In this document: piece by piece, positions 24,275-38,184 of the stretch
How positions within the stretch are numbered: position 1 is the first letter of the stretch
Layout of the letters: the number at the start of each line of letters is the position of its first letter
Source: Camelus bactrianus
Taxonomy: Eukaryota > Chordata > Mammalia > Artiodactyla > Camelidae
Assembly (NCBI RefSeq): GCF_048773025.1
Contig: NC_133559.1
Location: 11,624,501-11,688,500, forward strand
Direction: 5' to 3'
Length of the DNA: 64,000 nucleotides
The notes under the pieces: generated by a model
Seen by the model: only the letters and a program-made list of their open reading frames with translations
Database searches by the model: none
What the model was told of the DNA's origin: nothing
Translations under genes and position numbers: made by a program

Positions 24275-24280
24275 TATAAA
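24275..24280 (+). promoter_or_regulatory. LY9: Possible TATA element of LY9
   Basis: TATAAA lies 101 bases before the LY9 start codon. The spacing would place a transcription start near 24305, inside the CA repeat. This is inference from position only; lymphoid SLAM promoters are often TATA-less. Confidence 0.25.
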
Positions 24281-24293
24281 CAACTCTCCCTGG

Positions 24294-24320
24294 GACACAC
24301 ACACACACACATACACACAC
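24294..24320 (+). repeat. (AC)n microsatellite in the LY9 5' region
   Basis: An AC dinucleotide run with one AT interruption ends 60 bases upstream of the LY9 start codon, so it lies in the 5' untranslated region or core promoter. Confidence 0.9.
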
Positions 24321-24380
24321 GATTGCGGAAGCTGTGGTAAGTACTTCCTCCTTCAGCCTGCAGTCTGCAAGTAGACCATC

Positions 24381-24504
24381 ATGGTGGGCCCAAGGAGACA
24401 TACAGATGGTTGGGCTCCACAGCTTCTGTCCAATAAACCACTGAAGAGTCATCCACACGTAGTCTCTCCTTTTCTACGGACCCCTCTCCTTGTCCTGCTC
24501 ATGG
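24381..24504 (+). CDS. LY9: LY9 exon 1 (N-terminal extension and leader)
   Basis: The exon encodes a start [16 protein letters not shown] and a leader core TPLLVLLMG, then a GTAAGT donor in phase 1. As in human LY9, some 30 polar residues precede the hydrophobic core. A second ATG (MG) lies right at the exon end. Confidence 0.93.
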
Positions 24505-27500
24505 GTAAGTCCACACTATGGCCACACCTCTTGCTACTGGTCTTCCTCTGAGGCTGGTCACATTTCTGCTGGGGATTCTAGTTGGTAAAATCAGGGAAAC
24601 CCTCTCCTTTTGGTAATTATTCTGCAGGTTCCACCTTATTCTGAGCTGTGTGTGTGTGTGTGTGTGTGCACGTGTGTGTGTGCGCGTGCGCACGCACTGT
24701 CTCACAGACACGAATAGGTGATGTACTAACCCTTGTCTCAAGTAAGTCTGAGCTCAGAATGTCTTTCTCATCCCCAAGTTTTCCTCCTAAGAAATACTGA
24801 GTCATGAGTTTATTCCCTGTACAATGTGGATAAAACCCACAGAGAGACAGAGGGAAATCCGGCTGATGTCAAGTCACCTATCAATTTCCTGGGGAGAGAG
24901 AGGACTGTGGGAGCCTCTTTCTACATCCTGCCTTGTTTATCACATATCCTGGACTGTGGAGGCTTCACTGGGGATCTGGAGATGGTCTGGTGGCCTTGGG
25001 CTAGGTGGCCTCCATCTGAATATCCTTTCTCTTTGACATCCTACCTCCCCGCAAGGCCCAAGTCCTGCTAGTTTCTGGGAAATGTTTCCCAGCTATTTTC
25101 TGGGAAACACTTTTCTCCAGTGGGCACAGCTGACCCAGTACCCCTGGGAGGATCTCAGCCACCTGGGACTGTGGCACCTGCTGTCCCTCTGGGATCCTGC
25201 TTTCCCCAGGGATTCAGGGAGGATGGTCCGGGTAGCACTAGGGACCTGAGAGCAGTAGGGGTAGGGTGGGCAGTGAGGAGACCTCTAGAAAAATTCCTAG
25301 GTGCATATATGAGTAGGGAGAGCCTAGACCTCGGGGTTGAATTTTCGATCTGATCTCTCGTCATTTTCGATTTCATCTTCACTCACCATAAAAACACAGG
25401 AAGCAGCAGGGCTATTTATATCTACACCCAACTTGTTGGAGTGCTTCTTGGTTGTGTTGGATAGACCTGAAATTAGCCACATCCAATGATATCCAAGCTC
25501 CAGATGGTCAACACAGTGAATTTCAAGCAGTTCAGGGCAAAGAGGCATCTCCTTCTGTCAGATTCTACCAATTAGGGTGACCTCAAGCCTCACTCTTTTT
25601 GGTCTAGAAGGGAGTTTCCTCAATGTTTTTCCAAGGAGCTGCTTCAGGAACTTAGGAGGCAATGAAGTGAAAATTTCCAACATCTACTCCTCTTCCCCAC
25701 AGCACCAGCTTAAGTGTCAGAAGTATTTGAAATTAAATCCTTGCTCCGTCTTTTATTAGGTGTGTGAGCCTCTATTTCTTAAGTGTAGAATGCAGTTAGT
25801 AAGATATGTCGTGTAAGACTGTTTCATAGATTAGAGATGATATACGTAAAGTACTTGGCACATAGTTGATGGAAGCTATGACTGTTACAATAATCACAGT
25901 TAAGTACATTATTCAGAAATTATTAATAACCGCTTATTAAAGAATGGACAATTCAGTTATCACAATCTCCGAACCCCCTTTTATTATTTATCAAATGATA
26001 TGCAGTTCAAAATAAGATATCTGTTACCTGGGACTCCAGTCACTGTACAGGCAGCTACGTAGCACCGTTTGCTGCAACAGGACCTGACCTGTGGGGATCA
26101 CATCCTGTTTCTCACACTGATAGCCTGTGAGGCTTTGTTTATTGCTGATGTGAGAAGACCTGAGCTCAAATGCACCCAGCCAAGACCTAGCACCGACTGG
26201 GATGCCAGGATTGGGTGGTCAGTGCTCTCAGCCTCCACACTCGGGGCATCTTGTACACAGAATCTAGGCTCTGCAACTGACCAACTCAGTCATCCCAGGC
26301 CAGTGGCTAAAACTCTCTAAATTTCAGCCCCTCATCTGAAAAACGGGGCTACTTATTAGACAATTTTGAGGATTAAATGAAGTGATTTCTACAAAGTGCC
26401 TAATATACACATGGCAATCATAAGCAGTGTCTTCTGGATGGGAAAAGCTCTCTTTCAGTCAACTTCAAACCAGCATCACACAACTCAGCTTCTGTCTTCT
26501 GAATCTGCCCCCAGCATCCACCTGAAATGAACTGACCCTGTCACATCCAGGGTCTCCAGTACTGAGTCCTCCCTAGCTGTCTCTCCCCAAGGTCCAAGTG
26601 CTCAGCTGATGGGGTTCTGGCCTGCACCAGCTGGACTGTCTCCTCTGCGTCCACATATTCTGTAAACCCTTTATGCTTTCAGAACACATTTCAACCTTTT
26701 CCCATCCCTCCAGGCTGTACTTTGGTTTCTCCTCTCTCTCTAACATCTTCTACGTATTTTTCCACCCAGAATCCCTGGTGTAGTCTGGGTCCGGAGCCCA
26801 CCTGATTTGGTCTAGCTTTCCAGAGCACTCTCTAGAGCCTCAGAAGCCCTGGAATCTGGGAATTCAGGCTGGGGCCAACCAGCAGACACTCACAGGGCCT
26901 CTACAAGGGAGTAAAGCTGCTGTGGCCAGATGTCAGGCTTCTGGAAGCCTTGGGAACAATGTTTATCAGCGATCTGAGACTTTCCTGAGATGAAGAAATC
27001 AGGAGCTGAATCAATGCCTACTACCTCCAACCCCAAAACTTGTTCCTAAGGACAGACCAGATTTCCCTGGCCAAGTCAAAGTCAGTCTGAGATGCCCTGG
27101 ACAATGAGGAAAGGTAAAATGAGACAGAGGTGAGAGATGCTCCTGTTGTTCCCAACATTTAATTAGGAAAATTCTCAAACATACAGAAAACTTGAAAGAA
27201 TTTTGCAATGAACACTCATACACCTTCCCTCTCGGTTCTACCATTGGTATTTTACTTGTTTTTTCACACACCTATTCATCTGTCCACCCCGTTAGCCATC
27301 CATGAATCCATTTTATTTTTAAAAAGATGCTCCATTTTTACTTCATTTTACTTCTTTAGGATTTACTGCAACTTATTTTTATTTAATCTCTACCATATTC
27401 CTGAAGGAAGATGGAACAGGTGTGAACATTTCCATCTTGTAGATGAGTAAACTAATTCTCAGGGAAATTCAGAAATTCATCCAAAGTCACAATGCTAATT

Positions 27501-30500
27501 TCCCTGTTGGAACAGCAACCTATAAAGTCTGTTTTACTGATTATTGTAGCTACATTTGAGGGAGCGAATGTTTGGTAAACGAATGAATGAACAAATGAAT
27601 GAATACATTTTCTAGACAATGGGTCTAGAGAAAGAAGGGCCAGAATCTTGTCTCATTTCTCAACATCTGGTATTTACTCCCAATATGTGTTTATTGAATG
27701 AATAAATGAAGGCTGGCTTAAGGAGTCCAGCTGCTCCTCCAAGTCCCTCTTCTGTCTTTGCAGGGCTAGGAGCTTCTGGAAAGGACTCAGCCCCAGCTGT
27801 GGTGAAAGGCATTCTAGGGGGTTCGGTAACTTTCTCCCTGGACATTTCAACAGACACAGAGATTGAGCATATCACCTGGAGTGGTCCCCAAGGATCTTTT
27901 GCTTTAGCATTCCCAAAAGGAGTTATTGTCTTTACGGACAGAAGCTACCAGGGCCGAGTAAATATCTTCACCCAGAACAATTCTTTGTCTATCAATAAGC
28001 TGACTGTGAAAGATGCAGGATCCTACCAAGCCCAGATAAACCAAGTGAGTTCTAATGTCACCAGAAATGAGGAATTCACTCTGCACATCTATGGTGAGTT
28101 CCGGAGAGCACCTGTGTGTTTTGACATTTAATTTTTAAAAGCTGTGTGTTTTCCTCTCCAGGAATTTCTCTTTCTCGGACAAAGAGAACTATCACATTGG
28201 CCATTCTCACCCAGTTCCATAAATGCAGGTGTCAAGGGTGAAAAGATAGCCAAAATGTGTTGAAAAGTCATTTGTATACTCTCTTCTGCAACTCTCTGTT
28301 AACCATCTGTATTAGCTTTCTAGGGTTGCCATAACAAAACACCACCGACTGAGTGGATTAAACAACAGAAATTTACTTTCTCACAATTCTAGAGTGTAGA
28401 AGTCCAAGGTCAAAATGTCAGCAAGTTTGATTTCTTCTGAGGCCTTGCTCCTTGGCTTGCAGATGGCTGCTTTCTTAATATGTCCTCCTTGATCGTCCCT
28501 CTGTCTGTCTTGTTTGTGTCTTAATCTTCTCTTTTATAAGGACACCAGTCATACTGGATTAAGGCCCACACTAACAACCCCATTTCAACTTAATTATCTC
28601 TTTAAAAGCTCTGTCTCCCACTACAGTCACATTCTGAGGTACTAGGGATTATGACTTCAACATATGAATTTGGGGGAGACATGATTCAGCCCATAAAACT
28701 CTGCCTCTGGCCCCCCAAAACACATGTCCTTCTCACATGCAAAATAGATTCAGCCCCAAAAGTCTTAATCCATTCCATCTTTAAGTCCAAAATCTTATTT
28801 AAATATCACCTAAATCATGTGTAAGTGAGACTTGAGGTATAAATCATCCCGAGGCAAAATTCCTGTCCAGTTGTGAACCTGTGATCAGACAAGTTACCTG
28901 CTTGTATGATAAAAGGAGGCATAAGACATTTGCATTCCCAAAGTGAGAAATCAGAAAGAAGAAAGGGGCCACAAATCTCAAACAAGTCTAAAATCTATCA
29001 GGGCAAATTCCATTAGATTTTAAAGTTCAAGAATAATCTTCTTTGGCTCTATTATCTATCCTCCAGGCCCACTGGGGTGGCAGCTCCACCTCGTTAAACG
29101 CTGGCCCTGAGCAGCAGCCCTGCCCCATGGAACCAAGGAGGAAACCATTCCACCAACTTCCCTTGGGCTGGGCCCTCTAGGCCGTGCCCTCTAGGCCCAT
29201 GGTGGCCTTGGCAGCCTTGTCGACCTCTGTCTGAACTGACTTTGGGGTTATTCTTCCCTTTTCTTGAAGGGTAAGGCATAGTCTCAGCTGGATAGCTCTA
29301 TCGGCTCATCCCATGGAATCCCAAAAGTCTTACAGTCTTCCTTCACTTTGTGCCATCTTGTCCATCTGTCCAGGCTGTCAGAATTTCTATTGAAATGGTT
29401 GATTGGATCCATGAATCACACCAGGATCTTCTCAGCCAACGTTGTCATACCCTCAGTGTTCTCTCCAGACACAAATTCTCATTTTTTGCAGTATAGATAG
29501 GCTGAGAATTTTCCAAATCTTAAAAATTCTGGTTTCTTCTTGCTTAACAATTCCTTCCTCATCTTACCTCTCTTCTCCCATATTTTACTACAAGCAGAAG
29601 GAGAAGACTGGCAAAGCCCACAACACTTTGTTTAGGAATTTCCTTAGCTAAACACCCAGTTCATCACTTAAATGTTCTACTTTCTACAAGACACTAGAAC
29701 ACATTTGTATAAGTTCTTTGCCACATTATAATAAGTATTACCTTTCCTCCAATAACATATTTTCCACTCTCAGCTGATACCTCACCAGAAACACCTTTAA
29801 TGTTTATCTTTCTACCAACATTAGGTTAATGATAATATATGTGTATCTCTGAGATAATAGAAGCTTTCTCTACAGCTCTCTTCTTTCTGAGCACTTACCA
29901 GAATCACCTTGAACATCCATATTTCTATGAACAGTCTCTTGAAGACTGTAAAGGCTTTTTCTAACATATGACTTAAACCCTTCCAGCCTCTGTCCATTAA
30001 CCAGTTCCAAAGCCATTTGCACATTTTGGGGTACTTCTTGCAGCAGCACCCTAGTTCTGGTGCCAGAATCTGTACTGGCTGGCTAGGGCTGCTGTAACAA
30101 AACAGTAGAGACTGAGTAACTTAAACAGCGGAGGTTTGTTTTCTCACAAGCCCGGAGGCTGGTCTAGGTGTCAGCAGGTTTCGTTTCTTCTGAGGCCTCT
30201 TTCTTTGGCTTGCGCATGGCCACCTTCTTCCTCTAAGTCCTCAGATCCTTAGGTTGTCTGTTTGTCTGCATTGTCTGTGTCTTAATCTCCTCTTCTTAAA
30301 AGGACACCAGTCATATCAGATTAGAGACCATCTTAATGATCCTATTTTAACTTAATTACCTCTATTTACAAATATAGTCCTACATTCAAATACAATCACA
30401 TTCTGAGGTACTGAGGGTTAGGATTTCAACACATGAAGTTTGAGAGGACACAGTTCAGCCTATGACACCATTTTCTATCAGGTCATTTGACCTTTTTTAA

Positions 30501-33500
30501 TTGATTTTTGGGTACTCTGTATATTAAGGAAGTGGAATTCTATGCAACTAACAGAAATAGAATGAATTGGCTTAATATGTACTAACATACAACAATTTCC
30601 AATATACACTATTAAAAATTTTAAAGGCTCAGGACAGTATGTATAGTGTGCTATCACATATGTGTCTATAACTAGAATCTCTCTGGAAAGATCAACAAGA
30701 AACCCACAATAGTTATGGTCTTCAGGAACAATAATTCTTGGGGAGAGGAAATGAGTGGCTGGGGACAAGAAAGCTTAGCTTTTTGTGTGTATGACCTTTT
30801 GTATCATTGCCAATTCAATTTTATGTATGTCTTGCCTATCCAAAAAAAAAAAGAAAGTAAACTTACACACACACACACACACACACACACTGAACAGAAG
30901 AGACAGAACAAAAGGGAAGGAAAGCACCAGGAAGAAGATCTGGAAGCACAATGGGTCCTAAATTTAGACCAAAAGGCCAGGGCAACTCAAATTCTAGAAA
31001 CAGACGTTCCAACTCCCCAGTGTTTGAGACTGGTTCATTCATTCACTTATTTACCAAACATTTATGAGTGCCTTTCATGGGCCAGGCGGGTGTTAGATGT
31101 TCAGACACAGGCCCTGTCCTCAAGGATTTCACAAACTGGTGGGGGAGAGAGAGACATAATCAGATTACTGTTATGTTGAGTCATGGTGATAATACCCAGA
31201 GAGGATACTGCAGAAGCACAGAGGAGAGGCACTCAACCCAGCCTGCTATAAAATAAAAGAAAACATCCCACTGGAACAGATAATGCTGGCCTTTCCCTTC
31301 TGCCCCCAGCTTCTGTACCATCACCACCTTTTTCTCTTAGCTCTGTCCTATTAGGAAAGGGATCTGAGTAGCTTCCCCGTTGCCTTTATCCCTGCAGAGC
31401 AGCTGCAGGAACCTCAAGTCACCGTGAAGTCTATGACCGTGTCTGAGAATGCCTCCTGTAACATCACCCTGATATGCTCCATGGAGCGGGCAGGGGAAGA
31501 TGTTCTGTACAGCTGGACCTCGAGGGACCCCCATGCTTCTGAATCCTGGGGGGGCTCCACTCTCACTATCTCTTGGTTGCCCTGTGACCCAGACCTGTCA
31601 ATCACCTGCACAGCCAAGAACCCGGTCAGCCAGAGCAGCTCCCGTCCCATCCACACCTGGCAGTTCTGTACAGGTAACTGGCTCCATGTAGGCTTTCCAG
31701 GGGATTCCAGAGACAGTCTGAGCCACTATAGAGTCTAAATCCCAGGATTCTGGCAAGACACAAGTGAGGTAGGTAGGCAAGAAAATAGACATGAAAATCC
31801 TTTCTTCTCTACCTTCAGGAGCCTGAGACAGACTGACAGGGGACTTGGGAACTCCCAGGGCGCTGTGCAATTCTAACGGTAGAGAAAGGGAGGGAAAAAA
31901 AGTGTGGATGCAGAAATCCAGATTGTCCTTTGCCTGGGTAGGGATGTCTCCTACGGTCTCCTCAGAAGGGCAGAGAGGGCAGGGGAGGCCTGGGTATGCT
32001 ATAGGCAGAGCCAAGTGCATGCCTGTGCATGACAAGTGGTCATGGGAAATCAGCGGGGATGCCTCATCAGAGAAAGGGAGAAGGGACCTGGGCAGGAGGA
32101 TCTATGGGGCTATTGTCCCCTTCAGGCAGGCTGAGGGTTAAGGGAGCAGGGCCAGTGGCTGAAGCTGCAATGTCTCATCTCTGACTGCAGATCTAGGAGC
32201 CTCCAGAGGAGGACCAATGGGGGAGACAGTGGCAGGGATCCTGGGAGAGTCCATCACCCTGCCCCTAGCACTCCAGGACAGTCAGGATATAGAAAAAGTT
32301 GTCTGGATGTTTAACACAACTATTATCAGCAAAAAGCGGGGACAAGAAGCAACAGTCAATCAGCTCATTAAGTTCAAGGATCCCGATAAGAACACGATGC
32401 AGATCTCCAGCCAGGACTACTCCCTGAAGATTGGCCAGCTGAAGATGGAGGATGCTGGCCCCTACCACGCCTATGTGTGCTCAAACTCCAGAATTATCAG
32501 CACTGAACGTATCATCCTGCTCATCTACCGTAAGTTTCTGAATAGAGCGCCCATCGTTAGACTTCTTCCCTGAAAGATTTCTCCTCTTTGCAGCTTCTCC
32601 CACCTACCTCCTCCCTCAGGCCTCTCCTCCTACAAAATCCCTCAGACCACTAGGACAGCTACTCAGTTCACACCAGTCAATTTACAGGAGGAAAATACAA
32701 CCAGCAGCTGGGTAGAATTTCCCAGCCCACATCCCCCTTCTTCTAGGCTTCCAGTTAAGCCTCAACCATCCATCTTTTGGTACTTGCCCCATCCTCCTGC
32801 ATTGATCACCAGGTGAGACCAAGACCTCTCCAACCTACATTTTTATAGAACATTATCATTTTGCTTAAGGGCAGAAATGGCTGGCATAAAATCAGAGAGG
32901 ACTGAGGAGAAAGCCTTTAGTGTCCAAAGACTTTGTGACCTTCAAGAGTTTAGAGAACTATTCAGCTTCCCTGAGTGTGGGAATAGAACTCACAGTCTTC
33001 CCCCTCAGCCCTGGGCCACACGGGAGCTTGGCTGGACAGTTTGTATAATTTCTGTTTGCCAGCTTCTCCACCTGTATCATTCAGACGTGGTCAACTTGTC
33101 CCCTACTTGGTGTCTCAGTGGTACCCATGGTCCTCTTAAAATATGCAAGCTCAGATCTACTGTGATTTACATATCAAATAACCAAGAGGTAGATCAAGTA
33201 AAAATAATATTAAATTGGGAACAAAGGGTGCCAGACTTACACTGCTTTTAAAATTGTTAACACTTATTGAGCTCTTACTTGTGTCAGTGCTGTGCTCACG
33301 TCTTCAAATTCCTCACTTCATGTGAGTAAATAAATTAGATGATGAGACCTCAAAATGTAAGTCTTGAAGGACCTCAGGGCATGTAGAAGCATTGTGCTTA
33401 TTTCTTTTGGAGGGGTAATTAGGTTTTTTATTTATGCATTTATTTATTTTAATGGAAACACTGGGGATTGAACCCAGGACTCTGTGCATGCTAAGCACGC

Positions 33501-36500
33501 GCTCTGCAACTAAGCTATACCCTCCCCTGCTTTGTGGTTCTTTGTGTTGATGGGTTTACTTCTTCACAGTATACTGTATAGAATGATGTGATATCTTTTT
33601 TCACTTTTCATTAACTCTTTTATTTCACATCCGGGCCTCAAGAGCCCAAAGAGAGGGGAGAAGGTATAGCTCAGTGGCTAGAGTGTGTGCTTAGCATGCA
33701 TGAGCTCCTGGGTTCAATCTCCAGTATCTCCATTAAAATAAATAAGTGAATAGATAAACTTAATTACTTCCCCCCAAAACAAAAACAAACAAAAATTAAT
33801 TAAAAACTTAAAAAAGCCCAAAGAGATACAGGATGTGTCTGAGACTTCATAGCTATCAAGGGAAAGGCCTGGTATACTCCCAGAGGCAACTTCCCAGCCC
33901 TAAGGCAGTGTCAACACACAACTTCATGAATATACATTTTGAACGTGTGAAGACATGGTGACTGCCCAGTGGGCAGGCCTGACTCCAGATCCCATCTGCC
34001 TTTCTCCTCACACAGGGAGGCTGAAAAAGCCAAAAGTCACCTTTAGCCTCTGGCCCACAGAGGCCAGCATCTGCAGGGTCAGCCTGACATGCTCAGTGGA
34101 AGACAGTGGACACAACGTGACATACAGTTGGACCCCCCTGCAGAAAGAAGCTGTCCTGTCCCAAGGAGGATCTCACCTCAACATCTCCTGGAGAAGTGGA
34201 GAAAACCACCCCAACTTCACATGCACAGCCAGCAACCCTGTTAGCAACAGTTCCCGGCAGTTTCTTTCTGGGAACATCTGTCCAGGTTGCTCTCCATCTT
34301 TGTTTAGCCAGACCTCAGAGCCTTGGGTCCTCAGATCCAAGAGTTTTCATTCTGAAGGGTTCTCTATGAAGTGCAGTGAGGGAGTTGAGCAAGTCTTTTA
34401 GAGCAGCGTATTCCAATAGAAATATAATGGAAGCCACATATGTAATTTCAATTTTAATAACCATATTAGAAAAAAGCAAAAAGAAACATGTAAAATGAAT
34501 TTTAATGATATATTTTATTTAACCCACTATATCCAAAATATGATCATTTCAACACATACTCAATACAAAGAATTATTCATGAGATAATTTACATTTCAGT
34601 TTATACTAAGTCTTTGAAATCCCATATGTGCTTTATACTCATAGCACATCTCAATTCAGACGCTAAATTTGCACAGGAAGTAGTTGATCTGTATTCTGAT
34701 TTCATACAAGTAACAGTTGAAAAAATACGTTTACATCCAAGTTGTTCCAAATATACTTACCAGTTTTTCATTAAGGAATTGAGTAGCTGTTTTTTAATTT
34801 AAATTTCAATTAATTAAAATTAAAATGACAATTTAATTTCTCAGTCACACCACATTTCAAGGGCTCATGCACGGCCTGTGGCTACCTTATTGGGCAGCAC
34901 AACGTTGGAGGTTTGTAGGAAAGAGTTGGTGACAAGTTGATATGGGAAGGCATGCAGACTACAAAAGAACGTGGGCTGTGTGAGGGGGAGCTAGAAAGAA
35001 AGTCCTAGTGGCTCCTACTAGACGTCAAGCACTATTGTAGTCCTTGTGTGCCTTCGCACAATCAAGCTTCACAACAATCTTATGCAGCAGAGATTCTTAG
35101 TATTCTCCATTACACAGATAAAGAAACTGAGACTCAGAAAGGGTAAGAGACCTTCCCAAGGTCACACAGCAGAAGCAAGATTGGAACCTTTAGTACTCTA
35201 TTCTGCTCTTCCCTGGAGGGAAGTAGAAAAAAAAGGAAGGTCTACCCAGGATGTGACAACTCTGGGTCAGGCTGTGCCTTGTAAATGGATTTAGAACCCT
35301 GATCAGTAGGAATCTGGACTAGTCTTGAGCCTAGAACTTCCCTTACACCATTTATAGAGAAGGGCAGTGTAGCGTGATGGATACAGATATGTAGGATCGG
35401 CAGCCTGCATTTAAATCCCAGTTTAGGTACTTAGAATTCTGTGACCTTGGGAAGCCATAAACCACTCCACCCAAGGGCAGTGTCTGCCTTCTGTACTGCT
35501 ATAACGTCTTGCCTAGAATATGACTGTCCAATAAATAGTTGTAGATTGAACGAATGAAAAGGAATACTTCCTACAATAGCATGGAATTTAAAGAGTCAGG
35601 TAGGATGGCCATTATGTTCTGCCCACTGTTTGCTCCAACTCCCTTGTTATTATTTATACTGAAATCACTCATTGCCTCTTCACAGGGCCTCAGAGAAGTA
35701 CAAAGCTTTGGATTGGGTTCTCCCTGTTGGTTTTCATTGTTCTGTGCTTTGGGATCTCCGGCTGGTACTTTTGGAAGCAAAAGAGACGAGGTGGGTTTCT
35801 GAGATTGATGACATCTGCCGGCGCTGGGCCATTTCCCTGGGACCTTTGGAGGCTTCCTTGTCCTCTCATAATCCCTTCCAACCCCTTCCCACCCAATACT
35901 GCATTTCTTCTCAGCTTGAGGGAGGAGTGATTTATTATTCGGGGGCTCACATAAGCAATCTGTGGGGAAGGAAGGGAGAGAGCTGGCCTAGAGATAAATG
36001 TCACTGGCACTTAAAAGTCACCAGAACTCTCCATGCCTCATCCTGATTTTTCCCTTTCAGCCAGCTTGTCTCTCTCTTACTGCAGGCAGCGGCAGGGCAG
36101 GAATGTACCAAAACACAACCACTGTTAGCTCCAGACTCACACATACTAGTAGTTCTGACTCGAGGAAGGGAACAAAGATGTTTCCCTCCAACTCCAATCT
36201 GAGAAATCTCAAGAATATCTCTGATTGGCCCCGCACTGTCATGTGACTATTGCCTGGGCAAGGGGATGAGCTTTGTGATTGGCAGCTCCTTCTGGAATGT
36301 CAGTATTGAAGTGAGAATGAAGTAGTTCCCAGAAAGAACAGAGTGGTTAGAACACATAAGGTCCCTGGAAGAATTACTGTAAGCCAGTAAACCGAGCTGG
36401 TGAGTGGCTACCACAGAGAGGACAGAGCTCTCCCTTCCAGAGGTATGGCAGGAAGCTCCAGAGCCTTCTCCTCAAACGACGGTGACCCTAGACTCTGGCC

Positions 36501-38133
36501 ATCCTTTCACATGGGCTTGTACTCACATCAGGGCTCACCCTCTTCCCTAAAGCCTTTTCCCTGTCTATGTCCTCAGAATCTCTCCCCGTCTCCTTTGATT
36601 CTTAGATTCGGAGACTCTCTTTCTCCTCACAGCCCTGTTGATAACCCTTCTCAAACTTGGCTTCTCAGGTTCGGCCCCAGACTTCAGTTCCAGCCAAGCT
36701 GAGGCCCCAGCTGACATACCAGGTAATATATCACCAGTGACACAGGCTAATGGGCCAGTGGGCCAGATGAAAGTTTCAGAGCATGACTACCCAAAGTGTG
36801 GTCTGCATGTGTGACCAGCAGCATGGGCATTCCCCAAGAGCTGGTTAGAAATGCAAATCTTGGGCACCACTCCAGAGTACTGAATGCAAATCTGCGTTTT
36901 AACAAGATCTGCAGGTGAATCACATGTCTATTAAATTTTGAGAAGCAATGTGCTAAGTGATGGTGGTTTGGAGAACAAAAGCCACAACCAGGAGGTCAAG
37001 ATAGTAACCAGAGTTAGGAGACACAGACTGTCCTCTGAGGTCTCTAGGATTCCTCAGGCATTGACTGTCATCACTTGGATGTGGCCCATGATGAGAATGG
37101 GATTATTGTCTCCACTCCCAAGAATGAAGAAACAAAGGTCAGATAGAATAGAAAATCTGTGGCAGAAGCAAAATTAAAACTTAATTGAAATAAAAACCCA
37201 TGAGACTGTCTAGACACCTATTACCTGAGTATTACTGAGGCAGCAGTTTTCCAATTTTTAAAAAAGCTAAGGAATGCTTTTTTCAAACAAAATATTGTGC
37301 AACACCTCAATAGCACAATGCATGTAAAAGTGGAGCTGCTCTGATGAGTGTTGGGTGGAGAGTTGAGATGCCTGCACCTTACTCTCTCACTCCCAAATCT
37401 CAGTGTCCTAAATTACCACCGTGAACTCTGGAGCTCTGGAGTACTAAGGAACCCCCAAATTCTGGCCACTCAGACAAATCCTGCTTTAAAAAACCTGTGT
37501 CACCTCTCATGGAGGAGATCTCCCCAAAGAAATGGAATAGAAGGAGGGACTGTTTGGGGGAGCCAGGACCTCAAGTAATCCAACAGTGTAGTCTTTTCTC
37601 GGGGGAAAGTGTAACCAAGAAAAAGGGGGCAAGAAATGGAAATGAGGCTGGACTGTGGAGATTCCCATCAGCTTCCTCTTCAGAGCTGGCAAGACAGACC
37701 CTGGTCTCCTCCAGCCTGAACCCTCCTTCCTTGGCACCCTGGGAAGAGGAGGAGGAGTAAAAAAGTGTTGAGGACACCACTGTCATCCCTGCACCTCCCT
37801 CGTCCCTCAGCACCTTTTCTCAGTGCCCAAGGCCTTCTTCCTTAATTTCTCCACTCCGTCTCCAAAGTTTCCTTTTGTCTAAAGACTCTGCTGCTGTCTG
37901 AGTTCATGCTGTCACCAATTTTCTTGTTTTATTGAATAGGTTCTTTCTTTAATTAAAAAGTCATATATTCAGAAGGTATAATTTAAATAAATTAAGGTAT
38001 AAATTAAGAGTAAATCTCCTTCTAAATCCCAATCTCCAAGTCTCTCCCTGAAGAGACTTCCACTGTTAAGATATATGAAGATATATGCATGTCTAAATCC
38101 TTTCAGATCATTTTAATGCATTTACAGACCATG

Positions 38134-38184
<51 letters not shown>

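Larger units (their letters stand above)
19155..24380. other. Divergent spacer between the LY9-like gene and LY9
   Basis: The 5.2-kb spacer lies between two oppositely oriented start codons (19154 minus, 24381 plus) and so contains the 5' regulatory DNA of both genes. It holds a SINE, an AT-rich stretch at 20.88-21.4 kb that I cannot assign, MIR pieces and two MaLR-type LTRs. It is not CpG-rich: no CpG island was noticed. Confidence 0.55.

Noticed and set aside
33655-33814. A and B boxes that look like a tRNA gene
   Set aside because: The unit is a SINE with a poly-A tail and target-site duplication. No cloverleaf or anticodon stem is preserved.
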